From: JAUNSR01 sp036655355
GTDB taxonomy: Bacteria; Bacteroidota; Bacteroidia; Bacteroidales; JAUNSR01
DNA length: 64,000 nucleotides
Assembly (NCBI GenBank): GCA_036655355.1
Contig: JAVVQG010000005.1
Coordinates: forward strand, 197,492-261,491
Direction: 5' to 3'
Within the stretch, counting starts at the first letter, position 1. Each line of letters begins with the position of its first letter. A program made the translations under genes and the position numbers. Shown here piece after piece: positions 37,870-46,499 of the stretch. Below the pieces are notes generated by a model. The model saw only the letters and a program-made list of their open reading frames with translations. It was not told the origin of the DNA and did no database searches.

Positions 37870-37924
37870 ATCCGCGTCCGGTTTTCCCTAAATCAACGCG
37901 CTGTTTTCCGGCTCCACACCAACT
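37859..37924. repeat. 22-bp-period short repeat across the convergent NTPase and narI ends
   Basis: GTTTTCCCTAAATC recurs at 37859 and 37881, and a degenerate GTTTTCC at 37903, each exactly 22 bp apart. The first unit contains the NTPase stop codon and the second the narI stop codon, so repeat expansion has touched both gene ends. It shares the period, but not the sequence, of the arrays at 15233 and 59337. Confidence 0.75.
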
Positions 37925-38582
37925 GCGTGGATTTACGCCAAATGTATTGGAGCGGCGTAACAAAGAAGTGCATCAATTTGGAATATGGGAAGATGATGAA
38001 GATCAAACAGCCGCAAATGATATGCACCTTGTAGATCCAGGGCATCTCCAGGATGATGGCTCCCGCTTTGGGTTGGAACGTGATGACCGCCTGCGCCCAG
38101 GTATCGAATAAAAGGTAATTTTCAATCGGTGAGAAGAAAGTCTTCGTAGTGGAAGCCAACCCAAGAAAGATCTGAACCATCAGAATAATCTCTATGGCGA
38201 TATCGCCCCAACTGCTGTTGATTTTGATCCGTTCATGCTTCTGCCTGCGGATGAATAGCCCCACCATACCGAAAAACGCACACAAGCCAAAGAAGGATCC
38301 CATGATGATGGCAAGCCAACGTTTGGTTTCGACTGACATCAGCCATTCATACATCCAACGTGGCGTAAAGAGTCCCAGAAAATGCCCCAACAACACAAAT
38401 ACGATTCCCCAATGAAAAAACATCAAGGAGTAACGGAGTGTCTTGTCATCCTGCAACAGCTGTGTTGATTTGGCATGAATCGATTTGTTCCAAAAAACCA
38501 AACGTCCTATTACACCGAATATCAGCAGCAACACCGCGATATGAGGCAAATAATTAAAGAGAAAACTATTCCAGTAGTTCAT
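37893..38582 (-). CDS. narI: NarI, respiratory nitrate reductase gamma (cytochrome b) subunit
   Basis: A 229-aa integral membrane protein with five hydrophobic segments (about residues 10-28, 52-72, 88-110, 127-148, 183-202), the usual NarI topology and length. Histidines in the second and fifth segments (FFHWGIVFVLLGHFLG; IYKVHIICG) are the expected ligands for the two b hemes. It takes electrons from menaquinol at the inner membrane and passes them to NarH and NarG. It is the last gene of the nar operon, 14 bp after narJ. Confidence 0.94.
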   Translation of the reverse strand: MNYWNSFLFNYLPHIAVLLLIFGVIGRLVFWNKSIHAKSTQLLQDDKTLRYSLMFFHWGIVFVLLGHFLGLFTPRWMYEWLMSVETKRWLAIIMGSFFGLCAFFGMVGLFIRRQKHERIKINSSWGDIAIEIILMVQIFLGLASTTKTFFSPIENYLLFDTWAQAVITFQPKAGAIILEMPWIYKVHIICGCLIFIIFPYSKLMHFFVTPLQYIWRKSTQLVWSRKTAR

Positions 38583-38596
38583 CTGTCCCTCCGCTT

Positions 38597-39235
38597 TTAT
38601 AGTTCATATTTTTCCGCTGTGACCCCCTCTTCTGCCATTTCAGCTTGCTGCTTGAAGAAGCAGGTTTCACAGGCATGCATTCGTTCCAGTTCCACCCGCT
38701 CCTCTTCCGTCAGCGGCTTGGCGTTCCCGGTTGAAGCCAGATAAACCAATCCGGTAAAAAGGTAATGATAGAAACAATCGCCTTTACGGAGTACTCCCTC
38801 TATCTTCTTCAGGATATTGATCGCCTCTGCCAACAGATCGGCGCCTTTCTCGGGCGATTGGGTAGAAGCGATAAATTCGAGCAACACGGGTAGGTAATCG
38901 GGCAATTCGCCTGTTGCGATCTCCATCCCTTCGGATGCGTAGAGTTGTTTCAGGTCCACCATCGCCATTCCCCTGCGTTTCGAATCACCGTAAACCTGAT
39001 CGAACAAATAAAGCGAAGAGGAGGAGGCGTAGTCAAACTCTTTGGTATAAATCTCCTGCCAGTCCAACAGGTCAAGTTTTCTGACAATATCCACAAATCG
39101 CCGCATATCCCTCAATGAGGATTTATTCAGCAATTTCTCCTCCTCTAAGTAAGGCATCACCAATGGCAACAACTCCTGCGTTTCTTTGGTAGGATAGTCC
39201 AATAGCAATGATAATATCTTATAACTCTTTAGCAT
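38597..39235 (-). CDS. narJ: NarJ, nitrate reductase molybdenum-cofactor assembly chaperone
   Basis: Start taken at 39235 (MLKSYKILSLLLDYPTKETQ), one base after the narH stop; a longer frame reaching into narH is not credible. The 212-aa protein has the NarJ/TorD-type all-helical pattern, with the typical opening LLDYP and a central LPDYLPVLLEFIA. It is a dedicated cytosolic chaperone that holds the NarGH apo-complex until the Mo-bis-MGD cofactor is inserted, and it is not part of the mature enzyme. A cysteine pair near the C-terminus (HACETCFF) is visible; its role is unknown. Confidence 0.92.
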   Translation of the reverse strand: MLKSYKILSLLLDYPTKETQELLPLVMPYLEEEKLLNKSSLRDMRRFVDIVRKLDLLDWQEIYTKEFDYASSSSLYLFDQVYGDSKRRGMAMVDLKQLYASEGMEIATGELPDYLPVLLEFIASTQSPEKGADLLAEAINILKKIEGVLRKGDCFYHYLFTGLVYLASTGNAKPLTEEERVELERMHACETCFFKQQAEMAEEGVTAEKYEL

Positions 39236-39236
39236 G

Positions 39237-40709
39237 TTACATTCCTCCAAAAAGATTTTTAGGTTTTGTCTTACCGAATATTTTAGGGAAGCCCGATTCC
39301 GAGCGCATCGCAAACGGATCGTCGGCATGATCCACCCGCCGTGACGGAATCACATAGCGCTGTTCCATTGGAGCGATCGCCAAGTATTGGTACATCTCGG
39401 CAAGTTGCGGATCCGTCATACCCAACTCTGCAGGAATCGGTTCGAGCGTATGACCGGCTTTACGCACTTCGCGCATCCGGTTACGAAGTACCACCATTTT
39501 TTGCAGGGCAAGGCGGATTGGAGCCTCATCGCCGGCAGTGAACATGTTGGCCTGGTATTTCACAGGAATACGCATGGTGTCGACATCCGGTAGCATTGAA
39601 TCGGGATTTACCTTAAAGTTGTCTTCCTTAAACGGAGACAAAGTGGGAATATACCACGTCATCGGCAACGTGCGGTATTCAGGATGCAACGGGAAGGCGA
39701 TTTTCCACTCCACCATCATCTTATAGACGGGCGAATGTTTGGCTGCCTCCAGAAATTCATGCGAAATACCCTGTTTCAACGCTTCCTCCTGAACGGCAGG
39801 ATCGTGCGGATTCAGAAACATCTCCAACTGTTTCGGGTAGAGATCGGTTTCATTCGGTGCCGATGCATACTCCTTGATCTTGTCTTGATCATACAGCATG
39901 ACGCCGATGTAACGGATACGTCCCACACACGTTTCGGAACAAACCGTAGGCTGTCCGTTTTGGATTCGCGGATAACAGAACGTACATTTTTCGGAACGTT
40001 TGCGCGTCCAGTTGAAATAGGTCTTTTTAAAGGGACATCCGCTTACGCATTCGCGCCATCCGCGACATGCATCTTCATCAATCAGCACGATGCCGTCTTC
40101 CTCCCGTTTATAGATCGCACCGGAGGGACATGCCGCCACACAGGTCGGATTGAGACAATGCTCACACAATCGGGGCACGTAAAACATAAATGTCTTCTCA
40201 AATTCATCATACGACTGGAAAGGCACATCTTTCAAGTTCTGATCCTTCAGTCGGTTCTCGAAAGGACCGCCCAAGTCATCGTCCCAATTCGGTCCCGCCT
40301 TCACGTCCTCCATCAGTTTTCCCGTAAGAATGGAATAGGGGCGCGCAGTGGGAGGTGTGGTAAACTTCACCGGTTTCCGGAGTACGGAAAAATTGAAGGT
40401 GAACGGTTCATAATAGTCGTCAATGGAGGGCATGTTGGGGTTTGCAAAGATGGTAAGCAGCGTGTGTACCTTACCCCCTTGCAGTGGCACCAGGCGGTCG
40501 CGATCTAGTTTCCACCCCCCTTTGTACTTCGACTGGTTCTCCCACTCTTTCGGATAACCTACCCCCGGTTTGGTTTCCACATTATTAAACCAGGTGTATT
40601 CAATACCGGGTCGCGTGGTCCAAACATTTTTACAAGTAACCGAGCACGTATGGCAACCGATACATTTATCGAGGTTCAGAACCATACATATCTGAGCTTT
40701 TATATTCAT
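39237..40709 (-). CDS. narH: NarH, respiratory nitrate reductase beta (Fe-S) subunit
   Basis: A 490-aa ferredoxin-type electron-transfer subunit. Cysteine groups for the clusters are visible: CIGCHTCSVTCKNVW near residue 16, CEHCLNPTCVAACPSGAIY near 184, CRGWRECVSGCPFKKTYFNW near 217, and CTFCYPRIQNGQPTVCSETC near 244. The tryptophan in CRGW replaces one cysteine, which in NarH gives a 3Fe-4S cluster. Together they form the wire between NarI hemes and NarG. There is no signal peptide, so NarGH faces the cytoplasm. The length and motifs match proteobacterial NarH closely. Confidence 0.96.
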   Translation of the reverse strand: MNIKAQICMVLNLDKCIGCHTCSVTCKNVWTTRPGIEYTWFNNVETKPGVGYPKEWENQSKYKGGWKLDRDRLVPLQGGKVHTLLTIFANPNMPSIDDYYEPFTFNFSVLRKPVKFTTPPTARPYSILTGKLMEDVKAGPNWDDDLGGPFENRLKDQNLKDVPFQSYDEFEKTFMFYVPRLCEHCLNPTCVAACPSGAIYKREEDGIVLIDEDACRGWRECVSGCPFKKTYFNWTRKRSEKCTFCYPRIQNGQPTVCSETCVGRIRYIGVMLYDQDKIKEYASAPNETDLYPKQLEMFLNPHDPAVQEEALKQGISHEFLEAAKHSPVYKMMVEWKIAFPLHPEYRTLPMTWYIPTLSPFKEDNFKVNPDSMLPDVDTMRIPVKYQANMFTAGDEAPIRLALQKMVVLRNRMREVRKAGHTLEPIPAELGMTDPQLAEMYQYLAIAPMEQRYVIPSRRVDHADDPFAMRSESGFPKIFGKTKPKNLFGGM

Positions 40710-40740
40710 GTGTATATCGTCTATTTATTACATCATCTTT

Positions 40741-43700
40741 TCAAGGCTTAAGCGGCTCCTCCTCCGACTGCCACTCCACCCGATCCACCTTGCGGATCAG
40801 GACGATCTCGTCGCGATTGGCTCCGATGCTTCCGTAATAATTCATGCTGTACGAAAGGTTGGCATAGCCGCCGATCTGATGGGTCGGCTTGGGACATAAT
40901 TTAGCGATGGAGTTATGAATACCGCCGCGATGTCCGGTGATCGGTGATACGGGCATATTCACCGTTCGTTCCTGGTTGTGGTACAGGAAGCCCAGTCCTT
41001 CCGGCATTCGTTGCGAAATCACCGCACGTGCCATCGTTGCCCCGTTATCGTTATACATCTCGATCCAGTCATTGTCTGAGATATTGAGTTTCCGGGCATC
41101 CTTTTCGCTGATCCAAACAACGGGACCCCCGCGACCCAGTGTCAGCATGAGCAGATTGTCCGACCACATGGAATGGATGGTCCATTTGTTATGCGGTGTC
41201 GGCAATGCGATAGCAAGCACTTTACTCTTGTCGGGAACCTTCTCCAGCAACGCGGCTACAGCGCGGGTAATCAACGGCGGTTTATACGTCACCAACGCCT
41301 CGCCGAAATCAATCATCCACGGATGGTCTTGATAGATTTCCTGTCTTCCGCTCAATGTACGCCACGGGATTTGGCCGTGCACATTGATGTAACTGGCATT
41401 GTAGTTGATCTCCTCATTGTCCACTCCGCTCCAGCAAGGCGATGTAAAGGAGCGGCGCGGTTGTCGCTCGATATCCTGGAACGTGATGTGATCCGCAAAA
41501 TGTCCGGACGACAGGTGAGAAAGGTCGATGCCGCTTTTCTTTTTCAGATCCTCCCACGATTTACGACCCACCTCGCCGTTTGTTTCGGGAGAGAGGGTCA
41601 GGATGGTATTCACCCCGTTGATGTCGGTTTGGATTCTCGGCAATCCTTTGGCGATGCAATCCTCCTCCACCAGGTAGTTGTGTTTACCCAGATACGCCAC
41701 TTCACTTTTCGAATCCCAATGAATACCCTTCGTGCCGTTACCTTTGGTAGAGAGCAACGGACCAAGTGCGGTATATTGGTAATAAAGTTGCGGGTAATTA
41801 CGTTCCACCATCACCAGATTCGGCATGTCTTTGCCCGGCGTGGGATTAATGCCCAACTCTTTCCAGTCCTCCACATCGATCGGTTCGGAGATTTCGCCCG
41901 GAGAATCGTGCATCCAAGGCTGTACCATCATATCCTGTTCCACACCCAGATGACCTACACTCAATTTGGAGAGCATCCACGAAAGATCCTTAAAGAAATC
42001 CCAATCGTTCCGAGCTTCCCAGACGGGATCGACGGCTTGAGAGAACGGATGTATGAATTGGTGCATATCCGTGGTGTTCACATCGTTGCGCTCATACCAG
42101 GTAGCCGCAGGCAAAACGATATCCGAATGGAGCGAAGAGGTGGTCATGCGGTAATCCACCGTCACCATGAGGTCCAGTTTTCCTTCGGGCGCATCCTTGT
42201 GCCACACCACATCTTTCGGCAGCGGCAAGTTAAGTTCCTCTATGTTCTCACCTAAAACACCGTTCTGGGTACCCAGCAGATGTTTCATGAAATATTCCAT
42301 CCCCTTTCCGCTACAGCCGATCAGATTGGATCGCCATATGAAGAGGTTGCGCGGCCAGTTTTCAGGAGCATCCACATCTTCGGTCGCGAACTTCACTTCC
42401 CCTTTTCCCAATTTGTCGGTGAGCCACTCTTGCGGCGTCTTTCCCTGCTTTTGTGCCATTTCGGCAATCTTCAGGGTATTTACATTCAAACCCGGAGCAA
42501 CCGGTGTCCAGCCCAAACGTTGTGCCTTCACCACCGAATCCACCAAGGTCATTCCCTTCCAATTCTCTTGATTGGCAGTAGTTGCCAACAGGTCTTTCAT
42601 CATCACCTTCTCATAGCGCCATTGGTCTGTGTGCTGATAGAAATAGTTGGTGGCATTCATCTGACGACACGGACGCACCCAGTCGTTGGCAAAGGCGAGC
42701 GTTCCCCATCCTGCCAACGGACGGATCTTTTCCTGTCCCACGTAATGCGACCATCCGCCACCCGATTGTCCCACACATCCGCACAAAACCAGCATATTGA
42801 TCACGGCACGGTACGTCATGTCCGTATTAAACCATTGATTGACGCCTGCACCGATGATGATCATGGATGAGCCGTTGTTCTCGGCTGCATTTTGGGCGAA
42901 TTGACGTGCGATGGAGATCGCTTCCTGACGCGGCACACCCGTAATGGATTCCTGCCAGGCCGGCGTAAACGGAAGGTTATCATCAAAGCTTTTCGCCACG
43001 TTCGGATCATCGAGACCACGGTCGATACCGTAATTCGCCATCAACAGGTCGAAGGCGGTGGTACACCAAACCTCCTCCCCTTTGATTTTCACCCGGATCA
43101 CGGGCACCTTACGCGTGAGAACTGTTTCATTGCCGTTTGCGGCATAATAAGGGTTCTTATACGCTTCACCTCCGAAATAGGGAAATTGCACATCCACTAC
43201 CGCTTCGCGGGTTTCGAGCGTACTGAGAAGCGGGTTTATCGCTTTTCCCGAGCGTATATCCTCCATCTTCAGGTTCCATTTACCGCTCTTATCCCAACGG
43301 GAACCGATGGTACCGTTGGGTAACATCAACTCTTTGGTATCCTGATCCATCACAAACAAACGCCATTGCGGAGAATCGACTCCCAACCCCTCCTCAAAAT
43401 CGGAAGCGCGAAGCATGCGGCCACTCACATAACCCTCCCCTTCGGGAACCAATTTCACAAGGAAAGGCAGGTTGGAATATTTCCGGACGTAATCCAAAAA
43501 GAACGGCACCTGACGATCCTGATAAAACTCCTTCAGGATCACATGCCCCATCGCCATTCCGAGTGCCGAGTCAGTACCTTGTTTCGGGCTCAGCCAAGTA
43601 TCGGCAAATTTCGAAGCATCGCTGTAATCGGAGGAGACGATAACCACCTTTGTACCTTTATAGCGCCCTTCCACCATGAAATGAGCATCGGGCGTACGTG

Positions 43701-44469
43701 TTACCGGCACGTTCGATCCCCACAACATGAGGTAATTGGATGTAAACCAGTCGGCACTTTCGGGCACGTCGGTCTGTTCCCCCCAGGTTTGCGGGGAAGC
43801 CGGAGGCAGGTCGCAATAGAAATCATAGAAGCTCAGTACGGTTCCCCCTAAAAGGCTCAGGTAGCGGGTACCGGAGCAATAGGAGACCATGGAGAATCCG
43901 GGAATCGGTGAGAAGCCCGCGATGCGGTCGGGACCGTATTTTTTAATGGTATAGATATTGGCTGCGGCGATGATTTCGAGTGCCTCATCCCATGTGATGC
44001 GGATAAGTCCACCTAATCCGCGGGCAGTGACATACTCTTTTCGGGCAGCCTCATCCATCATCAGGTTTTCCCACGCCACAACCGGATCACCGAAATTCTT
44101 TTTCTTTTCGAGGTAACTCCGATAAAGCGCCGAACGGATCATCGGGTGTTTCACGCGTCCCGAGTTGTAGAGATACCACGAGTAGCTGGCTCCACGGGGA
44201 CAGCCGCGAGGTTCATGGTTCGGGATGGAAGGGCGGTTACGGGGATAATCGGTTTGCTGCATTTCCCATGTTACCACACCATTCTTTACAAAAATGCGCC
44301 ACGAACAGGAGCCGGTACAGTTCACCCCATGGGTTGAACGAACAACTTTATCGTGGTGCCATCGGTCTTCATAAAATTTCTCCCACTCCCGGTCTTTGGC
44401 TTCATTCTCCACAAAGCCGTCGGGAGTGCGTTCTTTGACAGGACGCAGGTGTTTATTTTCTTCTAACAT
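40741..44469 (-). CDS. narG: NarG, respiratory nitrate reductase alpha (molybdenum) subunit
   Basis: A 1242-aa catalytic subunit. H47, C51, C55 and C90 (THGVNCTGSCSW ... EPRGCPRGASYSW) ligate the FS0 4Fe-4S cluster with the classic His-Cys3 spacing. The YCDLPPASPQTWGEQTDVP segment holds the aspartate ligand of molybdenum. The product is a cytoplasm-facing Mo-bis-MGD enzyme reducing nitrate to nitrite. There is no twin-arginine signal. Over long stretches it reads like enterobacterial NarG. Long open frames antisense to it (for example at 41173-42255) are shadows. narG lies between narK and narH. Mo-cofactor synthesis genes are not in this window. Confidence 0.98.
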   Translation of the reverse strand: MLEENKHLRPVKERTPDGFVENEAKDREWEKFYEDRWHHDKVVRSTHGVNCTGSCSWRIFVKNGVVTWEMQQTDYPRNRPSIPNHEPRGCPRGASYSWYLYNSGRVKHPMIRSALYRSYLEKKKNFGDPVVAWENLMMDEAARKEYVTARGLGGLIRITWDEALEIIAAANIYTIKKYGPDRIAGFSPIPGFSMVSYCSGTRYLSLLGGTVLSFYDFYCDLPPASPQTWGEQTDVPESADWFTSNYLMLWGSNVPVTRTPDAHFMVEGRYKGTKVVIVSSDYSDASKFADTWLSPKQGTDSALGMAMGHVILKEFYQDRQVPFFLDYVRKYSNLPFLVKLVPEGEGYVSGRMLRASDFEEGLGVDSPQWRLFVMDQDTKELMLPNGTIGSRWDKSGKWNLKMEDIRSGKAINPLLSTLETREAVVDVQFPYFGGEAYKNPYYAANGNETVLTRKVPVIRVKIKGEEVWCTTAFDLLMANYGIDRGLDDPNVAKSFDDNLPFTPAWQESITGVPRQEAISIARQFAQNAAENNGSSMIIIGAGVNQWFNTDMTYRAVINMLVLCGCVGQSGGGWSHYVGQEKIRPLAGWGTLAFANDWVRPCRQMNATNYFYQHTDQWRYEKVMMKDLLATTANQENWKGMTLVDSVVKAQRLGWTPVAPGLNVNTLKIAEMAQKQGKTPQEWLTDKLGKGEVKFATEDVDAPENWPRNLFIWRSNLIGCSGKGMEYFMKHLLGTQNGVLGENIEELNLPLPKDVVWHKDAPEGKLDLMVTVDYRMTTSSLHSDIVLPAATWYERNDVNTTDMHQFIHPFSQAVDPVWEARNDWDFFKDLSWMLSKLSVGHLGVEQDMMVQPWMHDSPGEISEPIDVEDWKELGINPTPGKDMPNLVMVERNYPQLYYQYTALGPLLSTKGNGTKGIHWDSKSEVAYLGKHNYLVEEDCIAKGLPRIQTDINGVNTILTLSPETNGEVGRKSWEDLKKKSGIDLSHLSSGHFADHITFQDIERQPRRSFTSPCWSGVDNEEINYNASYINVHGQIPWRTLSGRQEIYQDHPWMIDFGEALVTYKPPLITRAVAALLEKVPDKSKVLAIALPTPHNKWTIHSMWSDNLLMLTLGRGGPVVWISEKDARKLNISDNDWIEMYNDNGATMARAVISQRMPEGLGFLYHNQERTVNMPVSPITGHRGGIHNSIAKLCPKPTHQIGGYANLSYSMNYYGSIGANRDEIVLIRKVDRVEWQSEEEPLKP

Positions 44470-44494
44470 ACCAATATGGATTTAGAGCGATAGT

Positions 44495-45895
44495 TTACTT
44501 TGAAGGATTCTTGGAATTCTTGGGAGTTTTGCCGGAAGTTTGTTTCGGAGTCGGACCGGAAGGTTGTTTCGTCACCACTCTCTTTTCCGGCTGCTCAGCG
44601 GCCTCTTTTGCCTTACGTCGTTCGGGAATGACCATGCCGAAATAAAGGATCAGGACGTTTACGACAGCCAACACAACAAATACCCAGAACCCGTGTCTGT
44701 AGCCCACTTTCCCTTCGTTCGCGATGAATACACTGATGATCTGCGGAATCAGGAATCCGCCGAACGCACCCAAACCACCAACCCAGCCGGATGCGCCACC
44801 AACCGCCTTGGATATGAAGCGCGGAACCAGTTTGAAGGTGGCCGCATTACACATACCCAACGCAATCGCAAGCACGGCCAAACAGAAGATGGAAAGAACG
44901 ATGTTCTCACTGAATGCCATTACAAGCGCCGAAACAAAAAGAAGAACCATGGAATAGGCGATCATCTTTATACCGCCGATCTTGTCAGACCACGATCCGC
45001 TCGGGATACGAACCAATGCGGAAAGGATGGAGAAAAGCGCGGCTAGTACCCCGGCGAGCACGGGACTCAACCCAAAAAAGACGTTCCAGAAGGTGGGTAG
45101 CCAAGCTGTCAACGCCAAGAAACCACCGAAAGAGCAGAAATAGATAATGACCAGATACCAGGTAGCCCCGATTTTAGCGGAATCGCCCAGACTCTTAATC
45201 ACACCTCCCACCGGGAAAAGCTGCTCTCCCGCTTTCATTGCATCGGCCTTGCTCTCCTCTTCCGTTTCCCCTTTCTTTATGAATTGGAAATAAGGGGCGT
45301 TCCTACTTAGGAAGAAATATAGAATGGTTCCGATAATCAGCAAGACGGCCCAGAGGTAATAAATATGAGTAACACTGAGGGCGCGCATCGTAACACTCAA
45401 TAAGAGTGCGAAAATACCGGGTGCCAGCGTACCGGCTCCCCCAAATATGCCGAGCGCCTTCCCCTGGGTATCTTTGGAATACCAATAGGAGTTTTGGCCG
45501 ATTCCCGGAGAGAACGTTGCGATACCGCATCCGCACAAACATCCCAGTAATAGAATTACCGGAAACATACCCTCCATTTTTCCCGGATAGGTGGCTGTCA
45601 ACAGGATGCTCATGCCGATCATACCGACCACCGATAAAAGGAGTAGGATGAAGAATGGCTTTTTACCTCCCGTGGAATCCACCCACGCTCCGAAAGGAAT
45701 GCGGAGCAACGACCCCGTTAACGATGGTATCGCAATGAGAAGACCTACCTGTGTAGGTGACAACTGCATTTGTGTCTGAAAGAGATCGTGGAATGGGCCG
45801 AACAGCGAAACGGCCGCCGATCCGAAGAAGAATCCCAAAGTGGTTCCCAACAAAGCTTTGGAGGGAGACCCCTTATAACCCGACGTAGTCATCAT
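44495..45895 (-). CDS. narK: NarK-type nitrate/nitrite transporter (MFS)
   Basis: A 466-aa major-facilitator transporter with about 12 hydrophobic segments. NarK-family signatures are visible: RIPFGAWVDSTGGKKPFF in the first half, and the glycine-rich nitrate signatures GCGIATFSPGIGQNSYWYSKDTQGKALGIFGG and FISKAVGGASGWVGGLGAFGG. It moves nitrate in and/or nitrite out across the inner membrane. The C-terminal 40 residues are a charged cytosolic tail rich in Lys, Pro and Ser, with no known motif. Translation runs into narG, 25 bp downstream. Confidence 0.93.
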   Translation of the reverse strand: MMTTSGYKGSPSKALLGTTLGFFFGSAAVSLFGPFHDLFQTQMQLSPTQVGLLIAIPSLTGSLLRIPFGAWVDSTGGKKPFFILLLLSVVGMIGMSILLTATYPGKMEGMFPVILLLGCLCGCGIATFSPGIGQNSYWYSKDTQGKALGIFGGAGTLAPGIFALLLSVTMRALSVTHIYYLWAVLLIIGTILYFFLSRNAPYFQFIKKGETEEESKADAMKAGEQLFPVGGVIKSLGDSAKIGATWYLVIIYFCSFGGFLALTAWLPTFWNVFFGLSPVLAGVLAALFSILSALVRIPSGSWSDKIGGIKMIAYSMVLLFVSALVMAFSENIVLSIFCLAVLAIALGMCNAATFKLVPRFISKAVGGASGWVGGLGAFGGFLIPQIISVFIANEGKVGYRHGFWVFVVLAVVNVLILYFGMVIPERRKAKEAAEQPEKRVVTKQPSGPTPKQTSGKTPKNSKNPSK

Positions 45896-45907
45896 AAGTC
45901 GTTTTAT

Positions 45908-46288
45908 TTAATGTATATCATGAATACCTTTTTTTCGGAAATCCACCTCGCGCAACAGGTAGAAGATAAAAGTTACCGCTACACTCTCGAGCAGTATATG
46001 AACCACCGGAGAGAAGACCCACGACAACGGCTCATAGGTAAGCAGCAACACATTCATTGACTTAAGCAACGCCGCAATGAGTCCGACCTTCAATGCGGAG
46101 AGCGAACTATTGGTTTTTACAACTGCGAGTGACATACACCCGATTCCCGTTATAACCAGAAGAGGGGTAAATACCCGCAAGTGAAACAGGTGAACAAACC
46201 ACCCGAGACTACCCTCTACCAACCCCCATACGACTCCGAACAATAAAACCCAAAAGATCCCTTTGTTTCTATCCAGATATCCCTTCAT
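45908..46288 (-). CDS. Unrecognised 126-aa membrane protein, first gene of the nar operon
   Basis: A small hydrophobic protein with about four transmembrane segments (near residues 10-28, 36-56, 63-82 and 90-112) and a basic C-terminal tail. It has no motif I recognise. It starts the operon and ends 12 bp before narK, so it is co-transcribed with the nitrate reductase genes. A role in nitrate transport, quinone or heme handling, or NarGHI assembly is possible but only guessed from position. Confidence 0.75.
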   Translation of the reverse strand: MKGYLDRNKGIFWVLLFGVVWGLVEGSLGWFVHLFHLRVFTPLLVITGIGCMSLAVVKTNSSLSALKVGLIAALLKSMNVLLLTYEPLSWVFSPVVHILLESVAVTFIFYLLREVDFRKKGIHDIH

Positions 46289-46422
46289 ATCGTTCTTTTT
46301 TATTTAATGGCTCTTGCTTTGACTCTTGCGCCCCTCCATAAGAAGGGTCGCTGTTTCGGTATAACACAGATAGTCTCCCAATTGTTTTTAATATTTTAAT
46401 TACTATTCATCAAAAAAACATG

Positions 46423-46443
46423 TTGTGAAATATTGTGTCACAA
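46423..46443. promoter_or_regulatory. Palindromic candidate operator between the nar operon and the TonB receptor gene
   Basis: TTGTGA and TCACAA are 9 bases apart, and the right part alone reads TTGTGTCACAA, a perfect 5-bp inverted repeat about one base (46433-46443). The half-sites resemble those bound by CRP/FNR-type regulators and by Rex. It lies between two divergent transcription units, 57 bp before the TonB receptor start and 135 bp before the nar operon start, so it could control either or both. Confidence 0.55.
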
Positions 46444-46499
46444 AACTTTATCTATTTTATATTGTTATTGATTTCAGATCGTATAAAAAACAAAAAAAG

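Noticed and set aside
41173..42255. Long plus-strand open frame (360 aa) inside narG
   Set aside because: It is antisense to a firmly identified narG, has biased composition rich in His and Arg, and lacks any recognisable domain. Similar shadows occur opposite narH (39684-40508) and parC (13439-14347).
46425..46499. Upstream ATG for the TonB receptor
   Set aside because: It adds 25 residues unlike a signal peptide and lies inside the palindrome; the start at 46500 gives a clean signal peptide.
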